In this document: piece by piece, positions 37,147-46,201 of the stretch
How positions within the stretch are numbered: the first letter of the stretch is position 1
Layout: every line of letters begins with the position of its first letter
Origin: Clostridiales bacterium
GTDB lineage: Bacteria; Bacillota; Clostridia; Lachnospirales; Lachnospiraceae
DNA length: 64,000 nt
Assembly: GCA_029010495.1 (NCBI GenBank)
Contig: JAQXKO010000009.1
Location: 1 to 64,000 of the forward strand
Direction of reading: 5' to 3'
The notes under the pieces: generated by a model
The model's input: only the letters and a program-made list of their open reading frames with translations
What the model was told of the DNA's origin: nothing
Databases searched by the model: none
Program-made: the position numbers and the translations under genes

Positions 37147-38079
37147 TTAAGCACCTACCCTTCTGAGGAGTGCCTGTACAAGCTTATTTGTTCCTACCAT
37201 CAATAAGAAGAGTATAACTGCTATAGCTGAGGCATAACCCATTTCAAATCTGAATGTACCATAGTCAATAAGGTGAGTTACAATTGTTGTACCGGCATAG
37301 TTAACTGACGGATTGCCTGCAAGGTTTATTGAAATATCACCTACTGCAAATGATTGTGTAATCTGCATTACGGCACCGAACATAAGCTGTGGCTTCATGG
37401 CCGGCAGGGTTACATACCATAACTCCTGCCAACGGTTCTTAACTCCATCCATTGCTGCTGCTTCATACATGGATCTGTCTACTGTCTGAAGACCGGCGAT
37501 AAATGAAAGAAAGCCGGTACCGAGTGAAAGCCATAACTGAACCACGATAAGACAAGGCATTACAAGCTTTTCGGTCTGGAACCATAATACTGCACTGTTG
37601 AGGAATCCCCATTTAATGAGGAAACCGTTTAAATAACCATATCTGTCTGAGCTTAAGATAAGAAGCCAAACCGTATATGCGTTACCGCATATGGAAGGCG
37701 CATAGAAAATAAGTGTCAGTAAAGCTCTGAGCTTTCCGTGAAACTCATTGATAATCCATGCAAATAACAAGCACATAAGATATGAAGTCGGACCTGTAAT
37801 AATAGCAAATAAAAGTGTGTTTTTAAGTGCTATAAGGAAAATCTCATCATCAAGGAAAAGTCTTGCATAATTGTTGAAGCCAACCCACTTTGGAAAGCTC
37901 AACATATCGAAATACGTAAAACTCAAGACGATAGAGGCAACTACAGGTAAAATTGTAAAGAAGAAGAAGAGAATAAAATATGGTGCTATCATAAAATAGC
38001 TTTCTCTGCTTCTATACATCTTCTGCTTTAAAGTCAGACGATGAATAATCGGCTCGTTTGAATTTGCTAATTCTTCCAT
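37147..38079 (-). CDS. Sugar ABC transporter permease (MalF type), second system
   Basis: 310 residues with six helices. The N-terminal LKQKMYRSRESYFMIAPYF leads into helix 1, and the EAA loop is YEAAAMDGVKNRWQELWYVT. Its site is AGGAGG. It lies directly after the 1033-residue binding protein gene (10-bp gap). Confidence 0.92.
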   Translation of the reverse strand: MEELANSNEPIIHRLTLKQKMYRSRESYFMIAPYFILFFFFTILPVVASIVLSFTYFDMLSFPKWVGFNNYARLFLDDEIFLIALKNTLLFAIITGPTSYLMCLLFAWIINEFHGKLRALLTLIFYAPSICGNAYTVWLLILSSDRYGYLNGFLIKWGFLNSAVLWFQTEKLVMPCLIVVQLWLSLGTGFLSFIAGLQTVDRSMYEAAAMDGVKNRWQELWYVTLPAMKPQLMFGAVMQITQSFAVGDISINLAGNPSVNYAGTTIVTHLIDYGTFRFEMGYASAIAVILFLLMVGTNKLVQALLRRVGA

Positions 38080-38089
38080 ATTTTACCTC

Positions 38090-41000
38090 CTAATCTAATC
38101 GTAATTCATGACGCTTATATGCAATTTCGTCATTTATGTATGTGATACGGTCTGTCAACTCCTCACGAGGTGTTGAAGAATCCTTGTCAGCCGTAACAGC
38201 ATAGAATGCGTTGTTAATATAACGGTATGTGAAGTAGCTTCCTGCCACCTGTCTGATACCGCGGATATTTTCACGCTGAGTATTAATTGTATTAGTAAAA
38301 TCTACCGGATAACCAATCTGCTTGAATGCTTCCTTATTAGCAGTAGGAACCTTTGCGGAAGCACCGTTGATTGATTCCATTTCATGCGAATACTGAACCT
38401 GTGTATCGGTTTCTGTCCACCATTTGAGGAACTTCCACGCAGATTCCTTGTCCTTGCAGGCCGACATAATTACGCAGGCATTACCAACACTTGCAATAGT
38501 ATTGTCAATAATCTTATCGCCCGAGCTGTTATATCTGACCGTACCCGGAACCTGAGTAACACCCCACAGACCATTAATATCAGGCGCTGAAACCTGTAAG
38601 TTGTTATAATAGCCAAAATTGGTAATGATAAGAGGAGCTTCACCAGTTCTGAATCTCTGTTCTACGTTTGTTGTCTTATCTACACCATAATCAGTATAAA
38701 TCTCGCAATATTTTGTAAAAGCATTAATTGCTTCTTCTGTATCAAGTATTGTCTTTGAACCGTCCTCATTATAGTACTCAGCTCCGTTCTGAAGTAAGTA
38801 CATAAGGAAAACTTCTTCTCCCGGAAGCATACCGAGATCCATCTTGTTCTGACTCATTACGGTAAGTGCCGTAATCATATCATCCCATGTTTCAGGAATA
38901 TCAAGCCCAAGCTCCTTTAAGATATCCTTGCGGTAAAACATTACGAGGAATGTCTGTGTACAAGGAAGGGCATATGTTGAATTGCCGTATTGATAAGCCT
39001 CATAAGAGCTCTTATCAAATCTTGTAAGTACCTCATCGAGGTCACTGAAGTTTGCAAGATCATATACCGCGCCACGTAAACCATAGTTTACAGGAAGATC
39101 ATAGTTAACCTCAAGAGCAATATCAGGTCCCTGTCCGGCCAGTGTAGCCTGTAAAAGGGTTCCGATATCAACAAGCATTACCGTTACATTAATACCGTAT
39201 GTACTTGTAAACTGTTCAGAAATCATTGACTTAATAACAGATGACTGGTCACGTCCGGTACCTATCCAGAGAACAAGCTCAGGAATTTTTTCATTAGGGT
39301 CTGAAACATCACCTACGATATCATAGTCAACAATAAATGAATAGAAAAGTCTTTTAAGCTCATGAATTAATTTAATCCAGAAATTATTTGACTTATGCTT
39401 AGTCTTCTCTCCTGCAGGAACAATTACAATCTGGTCAATTGCAAGAGGCTGATCGATAACCTCTGTAATCCATGTACCACAGGCACGAACGTTGCTTCTG
39501 TAATCTGCAACTACCTTTACAAAATACTCATTATCCTTAATAAGCTGTTTAACCTGCGTACGCATTGTAGTAAGAGCTCTTTCCTTTTCCGAGCCTTCAC
39601 CTACAAGAGCCTCAAAGTCTTTAATAATGGAATCGAGCTTATCGTAAGCATCCTGTAATTCAGCAGTAAGATTAGGAAGTGTACTTTCAACCTGATAATC
39701 ACGCCATGCATCGGGAGCTACACCTGTTACGCAAATTACTTCACGATAAATCTTGTTAAGATCATCGGTAACATCAGACACACGTCCTACAATATCACCG
39801 AATTCACCGAGAACAACCTGCATACGTATCTTGTGACTTCCTTTTTTAAGGTAAATCTTGTATGGCTCTTTATTCTTGCCTTCTTTAGTTCCCAATGTTT
39901 CATAGAACCATGTACTTTCATATTCAAAGCCGTACTGATTAAACTCTTCGAAAGGAACTTCACCGTCAATAGTAATCTTACGTGAAACGTATACGCCCTT
40001 TGTGAAATTTTGCTTGCAAAGAAGCTCTATATTATAATAACCGTCTTCCGACACATCAAAATCCCACTCAAGCCAATCACCGATAAGTCTCCAGGAGTTA
40101 CCGCCGATTACGTTGTTAAGAAGATATCTTGCGCTGTATGGGCTTACTACAGCTGATGACTGATCCTGCTGAGGATAAAGCATCTGAGATGATTTAACGC
40201 TTGCATTTTCAGCATTGATTATTACGGTATCCTTAGCATTATCCGCAAGCGAATCATGCTGTTTTAAATAATCCTTATAGCTTGGCACTTCATTAACATA
40301 TTCAAAATTTATACCATAAAGCACCATTGCTTCTGTAATTGAGTAAAGAGTAATTATATGCTTTCCTTCCTCAAGATATAAGGAAAGAACACCGGGATAA
40401 TATCCCTGACTGTCATAAACCGAAGAACGCTGCCAGTCATGCACCTCAAGCTGTGAAACCTTAAGATCATTGCCTGTATTATCGGAATTCCAGTTGATAT
40501 TGCCATTCGTATCTAATACCGGAAATCCCTTGTCATCTTTCTCATATGCTTTTGGATTATTAATCCACATACGCTTAAGTTCAATATTGGCAAGTTCATT
40601 ATATGGCAGCTTTCCGTCTAAGAATATTGCCCTCCTTATACTTGAATTTTTGGACTTAACGTTGTAGAAATCAAGAGAAAGAGTATAAAAACCGCTCTTC
40701 TTAATCTCGAATTCAAAATCTACAAAGCCTGATTCGTCAAGCTTTAAAGAATACTCAAATTCATTGAAATTACCATACGGATTATTATCGCCGTAATACT
40801 CCCTTGGTAATGAATCTGTCTTAATCACTTCAGGCTCCATACCCTCATAATGATTGGCTTTTTTGTAAGCCTCATAAGCGGATACATATATTCCGTCACC
40901 CTCTGCAATTTTATTGTCGCCGTACAGCTTCTTATATTCGCTAAACTTCATATTGTCTTTATCGATATTATAGTAATCGAGAATATACTTATAATCATCA

Positions 41001-41191
41001 ATAGACATTTCCGAAGTATTAGTATCTTCAGCTGTATTGCCCTCAGTCTGTTCTGAATCCTGCTCAGCTGCTTCTTCAATCACATTAGTATCCTGAGTTT
41101 CATCAGTATCAGCTAGAGATGCACCCGGCAATACCATTGACGCAATAAGACAAGTAACCAAAACACGTTTTAAAAAGACTTTAGTGCGCAT
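38090..41191 (-). CDS. Giant solute-binding protein fused to N-terminal carbohydrate-binding-like domains
   Basis: 1033 residues. The signal peptide ends near ASLA/DT and has no lipobox. An acidic linker (~28-70) precedes two beta-sandwich domains (~97-315 and ~325-480) that read like carbohydrate-binding or galactose-binding folds (FEIKKSGFYTLSLDFYNV; NVIGGNSWRLIGDWLEWDF). A helical spacer (~505-590) follows, then a full family 1 solute-binding domain from ~640 (IPELVLWIGTG, GPDIALEVNYDLPVNYG, YRKDILKELGLDIPETWDDM, WKFLKWWTE). Ordinary binding proteins have ~420-550 residues. How it stays at the cell surface is unclear, since neither lipobox nor C-terminal anchor is visible. Confidence 0.8.
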   Translation of the reverse strand: MRTKVFLKRVLVTCLIASMVLPGASLADTDETQDTNVIEEAAEQDSEQTEGNTAEDTNTSEMSIDDYKYILDYYNIDKDNMKFSEYKKLYGDNKIAEGDGIYVSAYEAYKKANHYEGMEPEVIKTDSLPREYYGDNNPYGNFNEFEYSLKLDESGFVDFEFEIKKSGFYTLSLDFYNVKSKNSSIRRAIFLDGKLPYNELANIELKRMWINNPKAYEKDDKGFPVLDTNGNINWNSDNTGNDLKVSQLEVHDWQRSSVYDSQGYYPGVLSLYLEEGKHIITLYSITEAMVLYGINFEYVNEVPSYKDYLKQHDSLADNAKDTVIINAENASVKSSQMLYPQQDQSSAVVSPYSARYLLNNVIGGNSWRLIGDWLEWDFDVSEDGYYNIELLCKQNFTKGVYVSRKITIDGEVPFEEFNQYGFEYESTWFYETLGTKEGKNKEPYKIYLKKGSHKIRMQVVLGEFGDIVGRVSDVTDDLNKIYREVICVTGVAPDAWRDYQVESTLPNLTAELQDAYDKLDSIIKDFEALVGEGSEKERALTTMRTQVKQLIKDNEYFVKVVADYRSNVRACGTWITEVIDQPLAIDQIVIVPAGEKTKHKSNNFWIKLIHELKRLFYSFIVDYDIVGDVSDPNEKIPELVLWIGTGRDQSSVIKSMISEQFTSTYGINVTVMLVDIGTLLQATLAGQGPDIALEVNYDLPVNYGLRGAVYDLANFSDLDEVLTRFDKSSYEAYQYGNSTYALPCTQTFLVMFYRKDILKELGLDIPETWDDMITALTVMSQNKMDLGMLPGEEVFLMYLLQNGAEYYNEDGSKTILDTEEAINAFTKYCEIYTDYGVDKTTNVEQRFRTGEAPLIITNFGYYNNLQVSAPDINGLWGVTQVPGTVRYNSSGDKIIDNTIASVGNACVIMSACKDKESAWKFLKWWTETDTQVQYSHEMESINGASAKVPTANKEAFKQIGYPVDFTNTINTQRENIRGIRQVAGSYFTYRYINNAFYAVTADKDSSTPREELTDRITYINDEIAYKRHELRLD

Positions 41192-41205
41192 ATAAACCTC
41201 CTTTA

Positions 41206-41838
41206 TTACTCATCATACCATTCCTCCTCGCCCTCCGGAGGCTTTGGCATGTATTGTTTAAAAATTTTTTCCATAAGCATGGAAATAAATATGCAGGATA
41301 CTCCCGGTAAAAATATAATACATAACGGAAAACCTGCAATTAAAAATACGGAAACTCCGATAATCAAAAGCATCAGAAAAGAATGAGGAAAATGCTTAAA
41401 TGTAAGAAAAGCAGAAAACCTGATTATATCCTTATTTTTAAAATCGAATCTTGAAAAAACACCACAACAAATAATGAAAATTGTAGTCAGTATAAGAATG
41501 AGAACGATACAGATATTAAGATTAATCAGACCGCTTTTAGTCTGTTTATTGTAATAGACTGCAATATCGAATACAAGAACTAACATTAATAAAATGTAAG
41601 AAATTGAAACTGATATGCCTGCTTTAAATACTCTTTTAAAGCATTTAAAATATTCTTTCATCGCTGAGCTTCGCTCGCGTCTGATAGTTTTTGTAATACT
41701 GTAATAAAATGCGGAGCCGGATGCAGCAATTGTGATAAGTGGAAGTGATGTAATAATAAATAAAATATTAATCAGAACAATTCTTCCGCACTTATCAAGA
41801 AATGATATGAACGGACCTTCCAAATCAAAAAAATGCAT
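41206..41838 (-). CDS. YesL family (DUF624) membrane protein
   Basis: 210 residues, about five membrane helices. Typical YesL features are the N-terminal FFDLEGPFISFLDKCGRIVLINILFI stretch (first helix) and the loop TIRRERSSAMKEYFKCFKR. YesL proteins accompany sugar ABC importers in Firmicutes and are of unknown function. It is the first gene of the long uptake operon, about 107 bp downstream of a good promoter. Confidence 0.85.
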   Translation of the reverse strand: MHFFDLEGPFISFLDKCGRIVLINILFIITSLPLITIAASGSAFYYSITKTIRRERSSAMKEYFKCFKRVFKAGISVSISYILLMLVLVFDIAVYYNKQTKSGLINLNICIVLILILTTIFIICCGVFSRFDFKNKDIIRFSAFLTFKHFPHSFLMLLIIGVSVFLIAGFPLCIIFLPGVSCIFISMLMEKIFKQYMPKPPEGEEEWYDE

Positions 41839-41944
41839 TCATCCTTCTCCTTCTGTCCCAAAATATAAATATAATATTTATAAAATACTTCAGTTGTATA
41901 AAACAACATACGGACACACTTATATACACTAATTATTCTTAATA

Positions 41945-41973
41945 AATATATCATACATTTTGGTAAAATGCAA
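41945..41973 (-). promoter_or_regulatory. Sigma-A promoter of the main uptake operon
   Basis: TTGCAT, 17 bp, TATATT on the minus strand, leaving a ~100-nt leader before the yesL-like gene. Gaps of 17 bp or less or short overlaps connect all genes from 41838 down to 29055. Confidence 0.6.
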
Positions 41974-42191
41974 CAATAAAGCCCACATTTTACGTTTTTA
42001 TTTAATCTATTTTGTATAAAAAACTCTTGAGATAAAATAATTATTATTTTTCAATTCAAAAATATTATAAATATATACATACAAGTATTTTTTGTAAGAT
42101 AAAGTAGTAAAAATCTATTAGTGTATTACCTTATAATATTACCGGACAGTAAAATTTTTTGGAAATCAAAGATTCTTCATCTGAAAAACGA

Positions 42192-42221
42192 TAAAAACAG
42201 GGCAGAATATACTCTGCCCTG
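42192..42221 (-). terminator. Terminator of the GH31 / GH26-like operon
   Basis: A 9-bp GC-rich stem (CAGGGCAGA / TCTGCCCTG) with a 6-nt loop, followed on the minus strand by TTTTTATCGTTTTTC. Confidence 0.8.
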
Positions 42222-42347
42222 AAAATATAACAATTATTATTAATAAAAAACACTATTGATTCGAAAAATTTCATAAACCAAAATTTCAAAATCAAATATT
42301 TCAAAACTAATAATATCAAAATTAATAATTAAGAATTTCAAAAAATA

Positions 42348-43790
42348 TTAAGCTATAGGCTTATATTTAATTCTGATATACGGAAGCTTTGGCATTGTGT
42401 AATAATAATTTATCTGCCAGTCATCTCCCTGTGAAGGATCATTTTCTCCTGAAGCAGGCGGAGCAAAGAATTTTAATGTAAGTGTGGTGCCCGGTTCAAC
42501 CTTCTTTGTAAAGAATGCTGATGAAAGATCGATACATTTAACACCCGGTGCCTTATAGAACCATTCACCGTTAATTTCCATCATAAGATTTGCATCAATC
42601 AATTCTTCATCAAAATAAGTTTCAAAGAATACCGGATTTGATTCAAGCTTTAAGCTGACTGCCACACCGTCAGAATCTTCAAATGAACCCCAACGTAATT
42701 TTGCAGGGAAATTTACCTCTTCCTTTATATCCATCTGAGGCAAGAAAAATTCCTCATGAATAAGCTCTCTGTATGTATCCATAAGTGGCTGCCTGATACC
42801 CACATCAGGATTATTTGGATCCTCAATTTCCAGACCAAGTCGACCTCTATCCCTGAACATATACATTGTAAATGCAGATAACCAGTTGTCCTTATCAGCC
42901 TTAAGTAAATCAGCAAATTCCCTGAACATATCACACTGATCATAAGGACCTGTTACATCCGCATCCGCATTAAGCTCTGATAATACCATAGGCTTATACA
43001 GACCATTATTACATACCGCATATCTGTGCCATGATTTTTTGCAAAGATTATATATATCAGAAACCTTTGAACGCGAAAAGCTGTTGCCGCCCTCTTCTGC
43101 CACATCTACAGGCCAGCCCCAGTGAAGTGCCATATATCTGTCAACAGAAACGATGTCGGTAGCTCTTGCAGCTTCCGCAAAGATATCCTCCATTTCCATC
43201 TTTTCTTCATTTGCATCTTTACAGCCGTCAAGACAAAGGATAAGCTTACAGTTTGGAGCTTCCTTATGAAAAATCTCGCAAACATGTGTAAAGAAATCAG
43301 CTACCTGCTGGTAACTTGCTCTTTTATTGAAGCTGAACCAGCTGCCGGTTGCCTCATGATTTACTCTTACAAGCACACGTCCGAAATTTTTTAAATCATT
43401 ACATATTGCAACAATATGCTCATCCGATACAAAAGGATCAATCGTCAGAGTAAGACATACATCCTGACCGTGTCTCCTGACATCCCTCATATACTTGAAC
43501 GGTTCGTCTGATAAATCACCGTTCGGACCGCCTTTATAAGTAAAATAATCATCATATGGGTAATCCCATACATCGGTAATATTATCATGAGCATGCGCAT
43601 CATGAGCTCTTGCCGGCCATCCTTCATCATTAGGATAATAACAGTACATAAGATTTACGCATCTGTGCGGACGTCCGAGCTGACGCAAAATATAATCCTG
43701 GTTTACATACTCGCCGCGTTCACTGCCGTCGGTAATATCAACAGCAGTTTTTGCAGGACCCATATGTAAATAATATGCTTTATCTGACAT
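42348..43790 (-). CDS. GH26-like TIM-barrel glycoside hydrolase, family unassigned
   Basis: 480 residues, no signal peptide, so cytoplasmic. The first ~350 residues read as a clan GH-A barrel. Glu146 in RVNHEATGSWF is placed like the acid/base of GH26 (an HE rather than NE pair), and Glu272 in LSELNAD fits the nucleophile, 126 residues later. Residues ~360-480 form a beta-rich domain. Overall similarity to known GH26 mannanases is limited, so this may be a distant branch or an unnamed family. It follows the alpha-xylosidase gene by 17 bp, suggesting that both process an imported oligosaccharide. Confidence 0.6.
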   Translation of the reverse strand: MSDKAYYLHMGPAKTAVDITDGSERGEYVNQDYILRQLGRPHRCVNLMYCYYPNDEGWPARAHDAHAHDNITDVWDYPYDDYFTYKGGPNGDLSDEPFKYMRDVRRHGQDVCLTLTIDPFVSDEHIVAICNDLKNFGRVLVRVNHEATGSWFSFNKRASYQQVADFFTHVCEIFHKEAPNCKLILCLDGCKDANEEKMEMEDIFAEAARATDIVSVDRYMALHWGWPVDVAEEGGNSFSRSKVSDIYNLCKKSWHRYAVCNNGLYKPMVLSELNADADVTGPYDQCDMFREFADLLKADKDNWLSAFTMYMFRDRGRLGLEIEDPNNPDVGIRQPLMDTYRELIHEEFFLPQMDIKEEVNFPAKLRWGSFEDSDGVAVSLKLESNPVFFETYFDEELIDANLMMEINGEWFYKAPGVKCIDLSSAFFTKKVEPGTTLTLKFFAPPASGENDPSQGDDWQINYYYTMPKLPYIRIKYKPIA

Positions 43791-43807
43791 AATAAAAACC
43801 TCTCATT

Positions 43808-46093
43808 CTAAACATTGGCAACCATTTCCATATCGCCGGCATATTTATATTCCCTGCCGTCAATTACTACACAGCCGATTGAATCGCCCTTGACCTTGAT
43901 GGAATATAAATTGCCTTCTCTTGCAACATCACAATGAACACGAAGGTTTCCTTTACCGTCATATACATCTGTCGAAGCAGTTTTACCGTCCTCAAGCTGA
44001 TATACAACCAATCTTGTATTGTCCTCATATTCATAAACTGCCTTTTCTTCCTTACCAAGGGCAAGAATTGTATTTGGCTTGACATACAACGGAATCTCTG
44101 TATAAGGCACAATTTCACTGTACCATTTTCCGCCTTCCTTAACCTCGCCGGTAAAATAGTTTGTCCATTTACCTTCAGGAAGATAGAACTTTCCGATACT
44201 CTTATCGTTAAATACAGGTGCTACAAGCAACGAATCACCGAGCATATACTGTTTATCAAGATATTTACAGTTAGGATCCTCAGTAAACTCAAGAACCATT
44301 GCTCTCATGGAAGGAACACCGGTTCTGTTTGTTTCGATTGCATTTCTGTAGAGATAAGGCATCAGCTTACCCTTAAGTTTTGCAAACTTTGAAACAACCT
44401 CACAGGCCTCATCGTCATAAGCCCAAGGCACTCTGTAAGAGCTTGAACCGTGAAGTCTTGAATGAGTAGACAAAAGTCCGAATGCGCACCATCTCTTATA
44501 TACATCGGCAGTTGAAGTAGCTTCAAATCCTCCGATATCATGTGACCAGAAACCGAAGCCTGATAATGTGAGTGAAAGACCGCCTCTTAAGCTCTCTTCC
44601 ATTGATTCATAATCGCTCCAGCAGTCACCGCCCCAGTGTACAGGGAATTTCTGACCGCCTGCCGTAGCACTTCTTGCAAAGAGAACTGCCTCTTCCTTTC
44701 CTTTCTTTTCAAGAAGGACTTCATATACGCATTTATTGTAGAGATATGTATAATAATTATGCATCTTTTCAGGATCAGAGCCATCATAATATACACAGTC
44801 TGTAGGAATTCTTTCACCAAAATCGGTTTTGAAGCAGTCAACCCCCATATCAACAAGAGCAGCAAGCTTTGACTTAAACCACTTACAAGCCTCAGGATTA
44901 GTAAAATCTACAATAGCCATACCAGGCTGCCACATATCCCACTGCCATACGTCGCCGTTTTTGCGCTTGATAAAGTAACCCTTTTCCATACCCTCATCAA
45001 AAAGCTTTGACTCCTGACCGATATAAGAGTTAATCCATACACAAATTTTAAGTCCCTTGGCCTTAAGACGCTTAAGCATTCCGACAGGATCAGGGAATAC
45101 TCTTGAATCCCATTCAAAATCACACCATGAGAAATCCTTCATCCAGAAGCAGTCAAAATGGAATACCTGAAGAGGAATATCGCGCTCAAACATACCGTCA
45201 ACAAACTTATTTACAGTCTCTTCATCATAATTTGTAGTAAATGAAGTAGATAACCATAAGCCAAATGTCCAAGGAGCAGGCAGTCCGGGCTTACCTGTAA
45301 TATCAGTATATCTTGTAAGAACCTCCTTCATGGTAGGTCCGTTAATTACAAAATAATCAATGCTTTCACCCGGAACAGAGAATTGAACTCTTGTAATCAT
45401 TTCAGTTCCGACTTCAAATTCAACCTTATCGGTCTGGTTTACAAATACGCCGTATCCCTTATCCGAAACATAAAAAGGAATGTTTTTATATGACATTTCT
45501 GTAGATGTACCGCCATCCTCATTCCAGATTGAGATGCTCTGACCATTTTTAACGAATGGCGTGAATCTCTCACCTGTACCGTAAATATGCTCATCAACAC
45601 CGATTGAAAGCATCTGGCGCATATATGTATCTTTTATTGAGCCGTCATCATATGCAAGACCCTGCCAGTTAGTTTTAATATATCCAAGATCACGTCCCGT
45701 GCTTGATGTAAGCTTTTCGCCGTCGCGATAATATGTCATCGAAGCGGTATATTTATTAACAACAACAGATAATGAACCGCTTCTGATAATAATTGAATCA
45801 CCGGTCTCTTCTGCTTTAATAGGAGCCGAATCAGGAATATTTATATCAAAAGAAGGAGTCTTCTTAAGGACGCCCTTATAATGGCAAACCTGAACTCTGA
45901 TAACCTCAGGCATAGGAGTTGTAAACGTGATGGTAAGATTAACTCCGCCGAGTGTATCACCTCTGTGACCGATGTGCTGCGTAGGAGCACATAAAACAAC
46001 TTTATCTTCTTCAATCTTGGTAAAATATACTTCTGCAGGTGAAAAACAGCTCGTACCCTGTTTAAACAACCAACATCCATTACTAAATTTCAT
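43808..46093 (-). CDS. yicI: GH31 alpha-xylosidase (YicI-like)
   Basis: 761 residues, no signal peptide. The nucleophile Asp424 lies in CFKTDFGERIPTD and the acid/base Asp490 in WGGDCWSDY, the arrangement of E. coli YicI, whose name is borrowed here. The N-terminal beta-sandwich and C-terminal beta domains match the family length. It removes alpha-xylosyl units, for example from xyloglucan oligosaccharides or isoprimeverose. It is the first gene of a two-gene operon; GGGAGG precedes the ATG. The 108 bp to mutS hold TATAAT-like boxes but no promoter I can fix. Confidence 0.9.
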   Translation of the reverse strand: MKFSNGCWLFKQGTSCFSPAEVYFTKIEEDKVVLCAPTQHIGHRGDTLGGVNLTITFTTPMPEVIRVQVCHYKGVLKKTPSFDINIPDSAPIKAEETGDSIIIRSGSLSVVVNKYTASMTYYRDGEKLTSSTGRDLGYIKTNWQGLAYDDGSIKDTYMRQMLSIGVDEHIYGTGERFTPFVKNGQSISIWNEDGGTSTEMSYKNIPFYVSDKGYGVFVNQTDKVEFEVGTEMITRVQFSVPGESIDYFVINGPTMKEVLTRYTDITGKPGLPAPWTFGLWLSTSFTTNYDEETVNKFVDGMFERDIPLQVFHFDCFWMKDFSWCDFEWDSRVFPDPVGMLKRLKAKGLKICVWINSYIGQESKLFDEGMEKGYFIKRKNGDVWQWDMWQPGMAIVDFTNPEACKWFKSKLAALVDMGVDCFKTDFGERIPTDCVYYDGSDPEKMHNYYTYLYNKCVYEVLLEKKGKEEAVLFARSATAGGQKFPVHWGGDCWSDYESMEESLRGGLSLTLSGFGFWSHDIGGFEATSTADVYKRWCAFGLLSTHSRLHGSSSYRVPWAYDDEACEVVSKFAKLKGKLMPYLYRNAIETNRTGVPSMRAMVLEFTEDPNCKYLDKQYMLGDSLLVAPVFNDKSIGKFYLPEGKWTNYFTGEVKEGGKWYSEIVPYTEIPLYVKPNTILALGKEEKAVYEYEDNTRLVVYQLEDGKTASTDVYDGKGNLRVHCDVAREGNLYSIKVKGDSIGCVVIDGREYKYAGDMEMVANV

Positions 46094-46201
46094 AAGTAAC
46101 CTCCCAATAGATTATATTAATTGCTGGATTGCATAAATAATCCGTTCAAATTGATTATAATAGATTATAAAAGAAAATAATAGTAAAAATTGTAGTAAAA
46201 A

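Larger units (their letters stand above)
41839..42347. other. 509-bp intergenic region
   Basis: It holds the operon promoter (41945-41973), a small inverted repeat GTTGT-ATAAA-ACAAC (41893-41907) in the leader, the terminator at 42192-42221, and a low-complexity stretch with four loose ATTTCAAAA copies (about 42285-42345). No gene is supported; an ORF at 42131-42319 lacks a ribosome binding site and is low-complexity. Confidence 0.6.

Noticed and set aside
42131-42319. 62-codon minus-strand frame in the 509-bp gap
   Set aside because: It has no ribosome binding site, spans a strong terminator hairpin and is low-complexity.
42285-42345. Repeated ATTTCAAAA motifs
   Set aside because: Spacing is irregular and the region is simple AT-rich sequence; not convincing as an array or CRISPR.
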